Notes under the pieces: generated by a model | Seen by the model: the letters and a program-made list of their open reading frames with translations, nothing else | What the model was told of the DNA's origin: nothing | The model's database searches: none | Assembly: GCF_963678635.1 (NCBI RefSeq) | Contig: NC_087067.1 | Coordinates: 31,718,401-31,782,400, forward strand | From: Symsagittifera roscoffensis | Lineage: Eukaryota; Xenacoelomorpha; Acoela; Convolutidae | Reading direction: 5' to 3' | DNA: 64,000 nucleotides | Shown here: one piece after another, positions 1-11,275 of the stretch | How positions within the stretch are numbered: the stretch's first letter is position 1 | How the letters are laid out: each line of letters opens with the position of its first letter | Translations under genes and position numbers: made by a program

Positions 1-603
1 CTTTAAAAAAGTACCGTGAAAGAAGTTTTTTTTTGAGAAATTTAGTGCAGGCTTTTCTGCCTGATTTGATAAAAAAATTAGAATGACGTATAACATGACT
101 GCAGATCCATTAGACAAAAATACTGATTTTGTCGAATTGAACAGCAGTTTATATAAATCATATTAATTTTTTTTGCAGAATTCTTTTGAATTTTTTTTGG
201 AAATTTGTGATTCTCAAACTTCGGTAAAATATCCAAAAAGAAAGTTTATTTGCCTGAAATTAAATTTGTGGGGCTTAAAGTAAGCATAAATAGTTTTTGC
301 AGGCCTGCTTGCTCAATTTATTTGATTGAAATTGAACCTAAAATGAAAAACGTTACAGCAGCAAAGAATTGGCTTCGGTTTGGTATATAAATCAAACCAT
401 TCCGGGCATTGTTGTTTCTGGTATCTGATTTTGCGTGGAAAGAAGAAACTTAAATACTCCCAAATACAAATTTCCACCCCATTTTTTAAATGGTCGCAAC
501 AAATACAACCCGAAGAGAACCCGTATAGCACAATTTCTAAATTCTAGAAAACAAAAGAACCTTATAACTTACAGTTCTGGTTTCAATGATCGCCAATTGA
601 CAG
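1..603. other. AT-rich non-coding stretch
   Basis: I see no gene here. The sequence is rich in A and T runs, and the short open frames have low-complexity translations with no recognisable motif. It lies downstream, on the minus strand, of the last exon found (8637-8842), so it may be intron or intergenic DNA. Confidence 0.5.
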
Positions 604-1060
604 CTGGAGAAAGGTAATAAACGCAACCAAGCAGAAAAAAAAACTGACATGTTTTTTGAAAAACTTTAACTTTCGATTTTTAAAGAGAAAAATACGCTCT
701 GAAGGTTTTTTGAGTTTCGCAAACAAATGATGATTGTTTGTTTTTTGATATAGCAACATTGAAAAATTTGATCAATGGGTAAATTTTTTCTCGTTGGGAC
801 ATCTGGTGCTTAAATTGCATATTCGAATTTAGAAGTCAATCAAGTTTTTCGTGGCCTTTATCTTTTGCTGTTCGATAGTGGAGTTTGCCATCCTTTTAAC
901 AAAGGAAATGAAGTGAATTTACACAAAAAGAGATCAAACCGTAAGAAATAAAAACTAAGTTTTAACAAATGTTAGGGCTTTACCTGAAAAAAAAAATAAA
1001 ACAACATAAAAAATCAGCAAAATTATATATAAGAGTTCTCACTGCGTTCATTACTCTTCA
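604..1060. repeat. Copy of MITE family P (about 450 bp)
   Basis: The left end reads like GGTAATAAACGCAACC and the right end reads CTGCGTTCATTACTCTTC, which together make imperfect inverted termini. Internal blocks recur in the other copies: a 'TTCTCGTTGGGACATCTGG' block followed by a 'TTCGTGGCCTTTA...AGTGGAGTTTGCC' block. No coding potential is visible. It is related to copies near 7733, 10857, 22249, 22945, 50250, 55400, 56290 and 61890. Confidence 0.6.
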
Positions 1061-1693
1061 TTAACCGGGAAAAACAAAAAACATCGGATATTTTATAAGT
1101 GTGTTTCTCGTATTTGCTTCATTCGCCAATAGATAAAATGTGAAGAAAACATAATTTGCTCAGAACTTCATCAGAATTAACTTCCGACAATTTTTTCGTG
1201 AATATCGAAAACAAAAGTTTTTCCCAAAGTATTGGTCATTTCGTTTCTTTAGTTAATCAAAAGTTGGGCTTTTACTTTTAAAATGATTGGTGGATAAATT
1301 GAATTAAAAAGAACTTCTTATACAATCAAATTCTGCAGTACGTTGTGCAAAATGTTTAAATTTAGTTTTCATCAATTATTTTTTGGATTTTTTGAATTTT
1401 TGCTCATATTTTCGTCATTCTTGAATTTGTTGGGTTGTTTAGGAGGTTCATTTTGATACAACTTCCTAGAAATTACTCTGGTAGTTCTGTCCTAATGCTT
1501 GACTAACTAAAAAAAACAAAAGATTCATTTTCAAGGTAAGTTTTGGTTGCTTGTTTCACAAACTAAATTGCTGAGCGACTTTCTTATTGTTTTTTGTCTA
1601 TTTTTAGCCCAATTTGAGAAAAACGCGTTTGACATTCCAAATTATGTTGGCTTGTGCGGTTAACTTACATAAGCACTGTATTATCTACTTCAT

Positions 1694-2005
1694 GCTTGTT
1701 CCGACTTTTTTTGGAGAAAAAGACGGAACATTTGAGCTTGGGGTTGTTTTTTCTCCTGACAGATTTTGACTTTTAAATAAAAATTTTTGACAAAATTTCT
1801 TATATGATTCCAAAAATATGGTTGTTTTGAGCACAACAATAAAAATGTATAGAAATGTATTCGGTGATCGTTTTTTGTAAAGTTATGAGTGCTCAAAGAT
1901 TGCCAAATTGATCAATTTGACCATCTCGGGACAATTAACGCGCGATACTTTCGTTGGTACGCGGAGTTTTAATCGGTCTTGGAAATTGATCCAAACTGGG
2001 CATGC
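1694..2005 (-). repeat. Diverged, inverted copy of MITE family S
   Basis: It starts with TTGTTCCGAC and contains, in reverse complement, the family landmarks: the AAGTCGAAATTTGTC-like block, the 'gatcgttttttgtaaagttatga' region, and the 'gggacaattaacgcgcg' block. It is more diverged and shorter than the copies at 6801, 18350, 54695 and 58524. The head hairpin is missing. Confidence 0.6.
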
Positions 2006-2479
2006 TTTCTGGTCTGTTTGAAACATTGCCTTGTGCAAATTATTTTACTTTGTATTTGAAATTGCATGTGGGGTGATAGTTTTCAAAAAAAAAAACATCA
2101 AAAAAATTCAATTTTTTTTTTTTGAAAATATTAACAATTAAATTATTTTGAACTACTCCATAAAATATAGAATGCAGTGGGGAAACTCAGGACTTCAACT
2201 TGATACAAACAGTCTTGTTTGGTTACTCAATCATTTTCGGAATTGAAATCCTAGTATTAAAACACCAGATTCAAAATGCACAACGCCACAAGCTAATGAA
2301 CCAGACTTAAAATTAGGTCATGCTTTTTTGTACAATTGCAGGTAAGAAAATTTTTATTGAGCAAAAAGCCATCACTTTTTTTAAATTTGCTTTTCTAGAT
2401 CTAGAATTTCAAATGTTGGAAATAAGAAAAAAAATTAGGTTACTACAAGTTCAGTGCCGCCTTCTCCTGAAGAATTCGA

Positions 2480-2765
2480 CACCCTCACCAACCAAAATGT
2501 CCCCCCATTGGTTTTAATTTTGATTTTTTTTTAACCCGATCATCCCTTATTTTTTTCTGGAGGTACCCCTTTGACGTCATTATATTTTATTTTTAAATGA
2601 GAGCGCGCGCCAAAAAAAACGCTGTTTTAGGCTCAAACTTGTTGTCCAAAAAAGCCCAAAAATGGTCTTTTTGACCTGTTATTCAAAAACTTGCCAGCGG
2701 CGAAAAAAACTCGCCAATTAGTGTCTTTATAGTAATCTGGGGGGCCCTTCAAAAGCAGTGATTTT
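2480..2765 (+). repeat. Internal fragment of a hAT-like MITE
   Basis: The block around GAGAGCGCGCGCCAAAAAAA, then a 'gcccaaaaatgg' block, then 'GCCAGCGGCG' and 'ATAGTAATCTGGGGGGCC' follow the same order as the complete element at 9439-9853. The termini with CAGGGGCGG are not present, so this copy is truncated at both ends or strongly diverged. Confidence 0.55.
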
Positions 2766-3409
2766 TGAAAAACTAACAGACAAAAGAACAATTATAGAAA
2801 CCACGAGCGAATACCGATCAAAACACAACTATTCGATCACCGCTACAGTTGAAGAGAATAACAAAAATCAGATAGAAGTATCAACACAAGAATACTTAAT
2901 AATCAACAACTAAAAAGAAATCATAATTAACGAAACCCAATTGGACAGTTTGGAAAACCGCGAAAATTATGCAAGATTACTTGGTTCCTGGCAAGTAGCA
3001 CAGAATGTTCCGACATTCTCAGAATTTTTCTTTCAAACTAGTACCTTTTTTGTGCGTTGTGTGATAATAAGTGAAATAGGCATCAATTAAGAAAAATTTC
3101 TTCAAGGAAAAAAACAATTAAAAACTTTTTTCAGAAAATAAGATTTTAATTTTTTTAAAAACTTTTTAAGAAAAAGAATTTTTTTTTGCCAGAACAGATT
3201 AGGCTTCCAAACTAGTTTTTTAAAGTAAAATCCAGTTTTTTTTAGCCTGAAAACTTTGAAACCAGTTTTTCCCGAGGCTGGGACAACTTTTTCAAATCAT
3301 GACTGAAAAGGATCTAATACGATGTTTCAATCAAACCAGTAAAAATATTATTTGTAGGGCCTGATTTTAGGTGGAGGAAAAACCAAAACACACCCAAATA
3401 CAAAGTTGT

Positions 3410-3494
3410 GAAGATACACTTGTTATGTTTTTGTTCCGACCATTGTCAATGTGGAGGATAATGGTCGGAACAAAAACATAACAAAAGTATCTTC
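3410..3494. repeat. Near-perfect 35-bp inverted repeat with 15-nt loop
   Basis: The left arm 3410-3444 ends in GTTCCGACCATT. The right arm 3460-3494 begins AATGGTCGGAAC and mirrors it, with mismatches only near the base of the stem. The spacer is 3445-3459. The inner ends carry the GTTCCGAC motif that forms the termini of MITE family S. It would fold as a long hairpin if transcribed. Confidence 0.8.
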
Positions 3495-4954
3495 AAAATT
3501 TAAGCAACGCCTTTTACCGGAAACGAGAACAAGTGAGACGTCATTGATGCTTTCATTAAAAAAACATGGAATAAGTAGACAACAAAATGAAGTTCCAACA
3601 TTCCCTTGAAGTCTAGCAAAATCACTTGAGACGAAAAGGAACCTTCTGGGTCGACTTCCAAACAAACAAAATGCTTATTACAAAATGGTAGATGTATAAT
3701 ATACTAAAAATGCTTCTCATACAATTCCGCGTGTGGGTTTTTTGGAAAAAATGCGGTTCCTAAGCGTTTCACATACGCTTCTCATTTATGCGCTGCTCAT
3801 CTATAAGCTTGTTTCCTTTTTTTTTCAGACATTATTCCAAATAAATTTTCTACATAAATTTAAATGAGCGTACATGGGATTTTTATATAAATGAAAACAT
3901 TATGATTATCAATGTTTTTAGACCAATTTTTAATGAAAGTTGTTAAAATAGCTTGTTTCCATCAAAAACTAACAAAGTTGATTTTAGTCGAATTTCACTT
4001 TATTCTGCAAAAAAAATATGACCTGAAAAATTTTGACCTGGAAAACACAAAGAATTTTAGGTGAAAAACATCAAGGGTAACAGTTAAGGTTCTTTGTGAT
4101 GACAGACTTTTTAGTTTTTGTTTTATATATTAACATATAACCTAAATCTGTCCAAATAAATTCTGCTGATTTTCCTGAAATAGACAGATGACTATCTTGA
4201 AAAAAGCGGACTTTTTTGAAATAGAAGCTTCTTAGCCATCGCAAACAATTGCATTTTTGATAAGTTTTTGTGTGAAATTTAACTTAAATCTTTTTTGCAT
4301 CTGTGAATATGTAGTATATTCTGCGTTCTTAATGCAGTTTAACTTATTGATTTTTCTAGTTTGAGAACGCTTTTGGATTTTTCGTTTCAGGGCAAAAGAC
4401 AAATATGTAGCGAAACACAAAAAACTACTTGGAAAAAAGGCTTGTCATATAATTTTCTAGTATGGATAAAATGCTGATCATATTATGGTATTTTCAAAAA
4501 AATTGTCTTCTATGAAATTGTGCAATAAACTTTTTCCATAGTACGCAGTTGTATAGTTTTGTCAACTTGGGCTTATATAACAGAGAGATATTGCGGCATC
4601 ATGCCATTTGAAAAAAAAGCTCATGGTAAAAATGAAGAAAATCGTCTGGTCCCTTATAAGAAGATAATTGAGGTATTTACAAAGCTAATTGAATCAAATC
4701 AGATCTTTTTTTTTCAAAAAAAACAACAGAGATCCAGTCAAGTAACGCGTCACTTGACAGATCCAGTCAAGACTAGGTTTCATAAACACACACTATATGT
4801 ACAGTGCAGTAAAACTATATTAGAAAACAAAATACAGTCATAAGAGTACTTGCGACTATACCAAGACAACAACAACTTGGGTAAAGATCTTGACTAAAAA
4901 TCAGTTGACCAAAAAATTTTTCTCCATCTCGAACAAAGGTGTTATGTTTCGACC
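3495..4954. other. AT-rich non-coding stretch
   Basis: I find no exon with convincing splice signals and no repeat of the families seen elsewhere. The open frames here translate to low-complexity Lys/Phe/Asn-rich peptides. It is probably intronic or intergenic. Confidence 0.4.
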
Positions 4955-5560
4955 TTGCTTGAATAAAACAATGTGCTCAACCGTGTTTGACAGAGAAAAA
5001 ACGTGCTCGACCGTGCTGGATCCAAGCAAGATATGTTTTGACTGTCTCATGCTAAAAAAAATTAAGTTCGACCGTGCTCAAATGGTGATCAAATGGGCTG
5101 TGTGTGACTCATGATTCTATTGAGTTAATTAACCGGTGTCCGTTTACTTTTTTCTGAGTTGATGTTGCTTGTCATTTTTCAAGTTTTTGAGTTCAATCGT
5201 GTCCACTTTCGAGTTTGTTTGGCTTTTTCTGACCATTTTCGAGTTTGTTTGACATTGTTTGACAATGTTCAAATTCATCTTTTTAATTTGATGTAGTTAA
5301 AATTTTCTGCTGCGCTGGACATTGTTTCGTGCTTTAAAGTAAATCTATAGACGTTGATTGACAATAGTGAAATTTCATTTGGCTTGGTTCAAAATAGCAA
5401 CCAGATCGAGGTTGTAGTTTTCATATCATTTTGCGCAAACTTTTAAAAGCAATCGCCGGATTGGTTGTCTGGAAGAAAAATCAACAATAATCGGCAAAAA
5501 CATCTGAACGTTCTGAAAGTATGTTTCGACCGTGTCTGAGGTATGTTTTGAATTTGTAAT
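4955..5560 (-). repeat. Degenerate minisatellite, reverse orientation
   Basis: Imperfect units of about 30-35 bp carry the words 'TGCTCGACCGTGCTGG', 'ATATGTTTTGACTGTCTC', 'GTTCGACCGTGCTCAAA', 'TTTTCGAGTTTGTTTG' and 'TATGTTTCGACCGTGTCTGAG'. The same words appear in reverse complement at 21935-22240 and 23450-23790, and in this orientation at 62340-62990. The units are too diverged to give an exact period by eye. Confidence 0.5.
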
Positions 5561-5841
5561 CGACTCAAGCTCCTGTATAGACTATTTATTTTTGGCAAAA
5601 CACTCTGACAGTCGAAACTTAAAGTGAGCATCTCAACGCGGGAAAATCACTGTCAAATTATTCAAACAAGCAATTTATTATCAATTTATTTCAAAAATCT
5701 CAAATACTACAAAACGAATCAGGCAAAAACAACAATAACTCTAGAAAACGCAATGAAAGTAGAACAAGTTCCGACAAGATATATGATTCTTTCAAGAACC
5801 ATTTATGACCAGAACATATATTCCAAGCATAGTGATACACA

Positions 5842-6140
5842 ATACTGCTCGTATATCAGGGCAAAGACTTGAATGTTCCGATTGCTCCTTAACCATATCG
5901 AATAGTTTTTGGGAAAAGCAAATATTGAACAACTGAATTTTTTGGACAATATCAAAGACCAAGTTAGAAAGTTTGGGTCTTAGTTAATACGACCAATTAG
6001 CTACCTTCAATTCAAATTTGGAACGATCCTTCAACGGGGCATAGTTTTTTTATTAAAAATACTATTTCGACCGCCGTAAACTGACTGAATAAAAAAAATC
6101 ACACCAAGCATAGATACTCCGTTTTCGTCGAAAGTCGGAA
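5842..6140 (+). repeat. Internally altered copy of MITE family S
   Basis: The head ACTGCTCGTATATCAGGGCA is followed by GAATGTTCCGATTGC, and the tail reads ATAGATACTCCG then GTCGAAAGTCGGAA. The middle does not align with the standard copies, so it is a deleted or rearranged version of the element at 6801-7341, which lies about 650 bp downstream. Confidence 0.5.
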
Positions 6141-6800
6141 ATAACTTTTACATCCAAATACAATTTTGGACGAATTCAATAAAAATCGATTGACAATAGA
6201 GGAGATACGGGGAGCAGAAGAAACGTATAATGATTTCATGTTCTTCATGCTGGTAGTTCAGTCCATTTTGAATGCAAAACACCACACAAAGGGAGTTTTA
6301 AAGGGCAAAGTTATTATAAAACATGTTAAAATGGAAAACGACCAAATCAATTGCGGAGGGAAATCAAACCATTGTGATTAGAGTAGACGCTTTTAAGCAC
6401 TCCCTAGCACCAAACGCTGTAAAACAATCTTGAGATTAATATGGCACTACAGCAATTATGAAACCTGAAATACAAAATTTCGGAAATCTCAAAAGCTGGT
6501 AACAGATAACGCAAAACGAAATTATTCACAGATATTGTGAAATTCTTAATTTTTGTTCAACAAAAACTAAATCCACGGGCACCATAGTTTAATGAACATA
6601 CAAAAGTGAAAAAGAACCAAAATCTATCAAATAAAACTGTATCCACCTTTTTTAGAATGTCGTTTTTGTTCTTACTAGAAAGTTCAGTAGCTTTGACTTA
6701 CAGTTTTTGTCCGCGTAACATGTTGCGTTTTTATTGATGTTTCCAGTTATATAACCTCTCAGTCCCTTTGTCTGCTGGTAGTTCATAAACTAAACACAAG

Positions 6801-7341
6801 ACTGCTCGTACCAGGGCGAAGCCCTGAATTTTCCAACTGCCTTATAAGGTCTATGGAGCAGCAGTAATAGCATAAAAAAATTAAATGAAATAAAGTAAAA
6901 TGAAATTTTTTTTCTCTAAAATTTGAAATTTTTTATGAAAATCATCCCCCCACACGCCATATAAAGTACAAAAGGAGAAATTTCGCTCCTTTTAACAAAT
7001 CAATTATGGCAAATAAGCTTCGTTCAACCAATTTGGAACGATTCATAAGACGGATTCAATCTCCGCTTACGCGTTAATAGCGCGAAATATATCACGCGTT
7101 AATTGTCCCAAATTGGTCAAAATGGCCAAAATGGCAATCTTTAAACCCTCATAACTCTACGAAAAACGATCACAGATGAAATATCTTTTCAAATTTAAGC
7201 CCAGGACAACAATACCTTTTGAATGATATAAAAAAAATCCGTCAAAAATGGCTATTTAAAAAGTCGAAATTTGTCTGAAGAAAAAAAAAACCCACCCCGA
7301 GCACAAATATTCCGTTACTTTCGTATCGAAAGTCGGAACAA
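6801..7341 (+). repeat. Full copy of MITE family S (about 540 bp)
   Basis: The head begins ACTGCTCGTACC, carries the hairpin CAGGGCGAAGCCCTG, then CAACTGCCTTATAAGGTC and GGAGCAGT, whose last bases pair with the first bases ACTGCTC. The body has a palindrome-rich block (GCGCGAAATATATCACGCG), GTCCCAAATTGG and AAAATGGCC repeats. The tail ends CGTATCGAAAGTCGGAAC. The terminal GTTCCGAC/GTCGGAAC pair suggests a non-autonomous DNA element. No ORF is conserved between copies. Confidence 0.7.
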
Positions 7342-7732
7342 TAAATGCTCGTATCACTCAGTGTTTTGACTGCTCTCGTATCAATTTTGTGAGTTTTCCG
7401 ACTGCGTTTAATGTTTCTAGTGTTAAAAAACCCTTAAAAAATTGAAGAAAAAAATAAATTTGAAGGCAATCCTTGCTTGTAATTTCAGATACAAAACAAG
7501 CAATTTTCTAGACCAATTTTTCATCATTTTCTCACTTGGAGTGATTTCTGAAGTCGGAACGAAAAATTAATTTTTTGAAATGATAAAAAAGAACACACAC
7601 ACTTCAAACGTTGTCGTCAAACTTAAAATAGATTAGGTCAGATTGATTCAAATGCTCAGTAGGTGCACAAAAGATAGACATTTTTCCTTATATAGGAGGC
7701 TATCATTCACAAATTTAGCCAACAGACAGTTA

Positions 7733-8090
7733 AAAAAGAGTCATTGAACGCAAAAAAAAAGTTTGTAGGAAAAGTTTTTATTCCGCTGGGACATCTAGAA
7801 ATCAAATTCCAATTTCAAAACTAGAAATTGTTCACGTTTTTTTGCTACGTTCATTACTCTTAAAAACGACCCATTTTTGGGGTAACCTTTTGGTTACATT
7901 TTTTGGAGAACAAGTTGCATTGTAATAATTCTGATGAAATCCCAAGCAACTTTTGTATCCATCTTTTTTTTCTAATCTAAAAACAATTTGGAGAGAAACG
8001 CGTTTGAAGTTTCAATTTCGCTTGTTTTGTCCGGTTGCTTTAAATCAGCACTGTATAAGAGTAGTCACTACTTTCATTACTCTTAAAAAA
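7733..8090. repeat. Two fragments of MITE family P
   Basis: A short, internally deleted copy runs from AAAAGAGTCATTGAACGCAA (about 7734) to TACGTTCATTACTCTTAAAA (about 7866). A second right end, ACTACTTTCATTACTCTTAA, closes near 8090. The stretch before it (7970-8060) resembles 1605-1690, so a further repeat may be mixed in. Confidence 0.45.
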
Positions 8091-8290
8091 CATCAATGTT
8101 TCCGACACTTTTTGGGTTTTATGAGCATATTAGTACATGTCCTTGAAAAAGACTTTAAATAATAGAGTAGTATAGGTAATTGAATTGAAATAGTCGTCTT
8201 AATTAATCATTAACTGAAAGCATGAAGGGGTTACAATTACAAATAACTTGTTTTCTGATGACAGATTCCCTGATATACAAGTATTTGAAT

Positions 8291-8621
8291 CAGTAGCCGA
8301 TTTAGGCAGAGGAAGCAGTGGCGGACGCTTCCCCCTTCAGGGATTCGGCCCCTGAGCAGCGAATAGGGTCTCCCATTGATAACTAATTTAAGATTTTTAT
8401 TTTTGACTCACTGTCCCTAAAATTGTTCCAAAGGCGCCTTTGGTGCCAGTATATTCTATTTTTTTTGGGGGGGACGCTAAAAATGTTTTTAAAACGCCAT
8501 TTTTGGCCTGTTTGTTTAAAAAATGACTTTATTGTAATTTGAGAGAGCTCGGAAAATCAATTTGGTCGATACAAAAAAATCAGACCCCCCTCCCACTCGA
8601 GAAAACCAATTTCCGCCTCTG
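8291..8621 (+). repeat. Diverged hAT-like MITE
   Basis: The left end CAGTAGCCGATTTAGG and right end TTCCGCCTCTG are eroded forms of the CAGGGGCGGATTTAGG / CCGCCCCTG termini. Internal blocks match the complete copies ('CTTCAGGGATTCGGCCCCTG', 'AAGGCGCCTTTGG'). I could not find matching 8-bp flanks. The element lies just downstream of the splice donor of the minus-strand exon at 8637-8842. Confidence 0.6.
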
Positions 8622-8636
8622 ATTAGAGTAGCATAC

Positions 8637-8842
8637 ATGTATGGTAGTGTTATAGTCGCATATCTCGGCAGTGAGGTTCTCTTTCACGTCAGTTCCCTCG
8701 CCCTCCCGCACGAAGAATCTGTACTGTTGGATAATGTCGAACTTCTGCAGGAAATTGTTACATGATATATCCAAAATGATAGTCTTGTTAGTCGTCGACA
8801 CCAACTTCGCTTTTGTGCCCGCTCTCTGGTTCTGCTGCGGAG
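8637..8842 (-). CDS. Exon of tandem paralogue 1 (unrecognised ectodomain protein)
   Basis: On the minus strand a good acceptor (AATTATTTCAG, 8853-8843) precedes 206 nt of open frame, ending at a GTATGC donor. The reading enters with 2 nt of a split codon and leaves in phase 0. The 68 whole codons give a polar, Cys-containing sequence with several N-glycosylation sequons (NKT, NLT, NTT) and the words 'CNNFLQKFDIIQQYRFF' and 'REGEGTDVKENLTAEIC'. Base composition is clearly more GC-rich than the flanks. It is the most 3' exon found of the minus-strand gene, after the exon interrupted by the assembly gap at 11681-11880, and it is not terminal because no stop is reached before the donor. I do not recognise the family. 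Splice sites are by eye. Confidence 0.6.
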
Positions 8843-9029
8843 CTGAAATAATTGAAACATAGCCAAAAAAAGTTCACTAATGTTTTCGGCAGGCAAATTT
8901 TACATGATATCTAGCAAGAAAGCAAGAAACCTTTCAAAAAAATAAATTGTTTTTGCACTTTCTGCAAGATTTTTTTTTGCAACATTTACAAGCATTTTGA
9001 AAGGTATGCATCCCAGTGGCAGAAACTAA

Positions 9030-9438
9030 GCTACGTTTTGCTTTCATTTCGTTTTGCAAAATTTCCATTCCGAGGCTACAAGGTCTAGATCTGATGTCCT
9101 TTTAAAAAATCAAAACACATTAAAACTCAATACAAAACCATAAATCTCAATTTCAAATATATTAGCTAGGTTATACTTTTGTTTCGCGTTTTCACTTGCC
9201 ATTAGAGATGAGTTCCATTTGTCAAAGCATTTTGAACTTGAAAGAACTCTGGAAAAAACTATCAAAAAAAACTGGAGTGCGATCAAAAATAAAAACTATT
9301 TCTTGCATAAGAATGACAAAATTACGCAACCTGAACAATAGAAAATTAATTTTGTTTTTCAAAAAGTCTTTCAAATATCAGGTGCCGTCAACAAGCAAGT
9401 ACAACACATTGGAGCCCTTGCAAGATCTGCAGCCTATG
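9030..9438. repeat. Left copy of a direct repeat flanking a hAT MITE
   Basis: The block CCATTCCGAGGCTACAAGGT followed by CTAGATCTGATGTCCTTTTA, then the 'TTATACTTTTGTTT' and 'CATTAGA' blocks, recurs in the same order at about 9905-10290. The two copies are diverged. A complete hAT-like MITE (9439-9853) lies between them. This looks like a local tandem duplication; the MITE flank in this copy supplied the AGCCTATG target site. Confidence 0.55.
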
Positions 9439-9853
9439 CAGGGGCGGGCTGATTTAGGGGGGGGGGGGTGGACGCCCCCCCTCTCAGGGATTCGACCCCT
9501 TGCCGACCCAAAGGGTCCCCCCTTTGGTACCTTTTAAGAAATCCATTTTTGGTCAACCGACCCTAAAATTTTTCTAAAGGCGCCTTTGGCGCCATTGTAT
9601 ACTAATTTTGAGGGGGGGGGGGGGGGGGGGGAGCGCGCCAAAAAAAACGTAATTTTTTGGTCAACATTTTCCAAAAAGTGCCTAAAAACGGATTTTTTGG
9701 CCTGTTTTTGCAAAATTCGCCTGCGGCGCAGAAATTTTGGCTAAAACAGGGACTAAATTGTGCGTAGGGAGAGCTTGAAAAAATCAATGCGGTCGACCTT
9801 AAAATTTTTGAAAAGCCGCCTCCCCCCTCGAGAAAATCCTAGATCCGCCCCTG
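9439..9853 (+). mobile_element. hAT-like MITE with perfect 8-bp target duplication
   Basis: The left end is CAGGGGCGGGCTGATTTAGG and the right end is CCTAGATCCGCCCCTG. The element is flanked by AGCCTATG at 9431-9438 and AGCCTATG at 9854-9861, an exact 8-bp duplication typical of hAT-superfamily insertion. It contains long G runs, the GC-rich palindromic 'AAGGCGCCTTTGGCGCC' region and a GAGCGCGC block. It encodes no transposase and is non-autonomous. The start of the insert differs from other copies by an extra GC in the left terminus. Confidence 0.85.
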
Positions 9854-9904
9854 AGCCTATGTGCGGAAAATTAACAACATTTTGCATTAATCTTGCAAGG
9901 TTTT

Positions 9905-10290
9905 GCAAAACTTGCGTTTTATTTGTACAAGAAAATTTCCATTCCGAGGCTACAAGGTCTAGATCTGATGTCCTTTTAACAATTCATAACAAATTAAAAC
10001 TCATAACAAAACCAAAAATCTCATTTTTAAATCTACAAATTAAGCTATACTTTTGTTTGGCCTTTACATTTGTCATTAGAAATCGTCATTAGAAATTATT
10101 TTGAAATTCAAAAAAATCTGGAAAAACTCAAAATTAAAATTCGAGTGTGAAATTTTCAGGTGACATGTTTTTGCGTTTTAGAAGTTTTAACAAGACCTCA
10201 TACGACTATATAAACAGCCTAAAGATTAAGTGCGATTCAAAAAAGACAACAATTAAATATATTTTAGCATTATCAAAAATTTTTGCAGTA
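9905..10290. repeat. Right copy of the direct repeat around the hAT MITE
   Basis: It shares CCATTCCGAGGCTACAAGGT and the following blocks with 9066 onward. It is diverged over its length, so the duplication is not recent. No gene is visible inside. Confidence 0.5.
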
Positions 10291-10856
10291 TCATCATCCC
10301 AACGCCGACTTTTTGCAAACAGATTTTTGGGCTACTTTCTCGAAAACGTTTCTATTTTTTAATTCAAACCACGAGTAAGTTTCTTTTTTTTCTATTAAAT
10401 TTCAAATGGTATTGAAGACAAATTGCAAGCAAAACACGCATATTTTTCAAGTTACCGACAGAGAACTTTTTATCAAACTCAAAAATGACAAAATGGTAAA
10501 ATTTTCATAATGAACTGAGGAAATATGCTAATTTCTCTCTCCGCATATCCGAAGACATTAAAGTGTAGGGTGCGCTTTGTCGGGAATTTTTAAGTACTTC
10601 ATGAAAAAATTGGATTTTTATTCAGTTTGAAAAAAGTATATTCAAAAAGTCTTATCTCATGATGAGAAAAAAGCAGTCGGTAATTTTCCTTTTTTCAGAC
10701 TACATCATACAATGCAGAGCTTTACAAAATGAACATTTATGCATTTCAATCGCCCAATACATGTATATTTTTTTAGTTCTAGTTTGAATACCTCCTGCTA
10801 CCTAAAAAGCGTTTAAGAAATTAATTTTTAAAATCAAAACATAGCCAATGGAAGAT

Positions 10857-11275
10857 TAGAAAAGAGTAATGAACGCAAATAAACAAAAAAACACTGACTT
10901 TTTTAAATCTCAATTTTCGAATTTCAAAGAAAAAATATATGTCCTTTAAGCTCTTTGAATTTCCAGAACGATTTATGAGTGGCGCTTTTTTGATAACATG
11001 AACCCAACTGGAGAAAACTGGATCAATATTTAAAGTTTTTATTCCGAAGGAAATCTAAAAGTTATATTCTACTTTCAAAGCTAGAACTCGTTCACGTTTT
11101 TTCGCGCCATCTCCACGTTTGTAATTGGAGAGTGCTATTTACGTCACTTTCAGCAGATGCATTTCAAATGAACTCAAAAAGTGCATCAATATTTTAACAC
11201 TTTTTCCTGAAAAAAAAAACAAAAAAATCTGCAAGACCTAAATAAGAGTCTTCACTACGTTCATTATTTCTAATA
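10857..11275. repeat. Full copy of MITE family P (about 420 bp)
   Basis: The left end AAAAGAGTAATGAACGCAAA and the right end CTACGTTCATTATTTCTAA form an inverted terminal repeat. Between them are the family blocks: AACCCAACTGGAGAAAACTG, 'TTTTTATTCCGAAGGAAATC', 'CGTTCACGTTTTTTCGCGCC' and 'TTTTTCCTGAAAAAAA'. No ORF is shared between copies. This is the clearest reference copy for the family. Confidence 0.65.
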
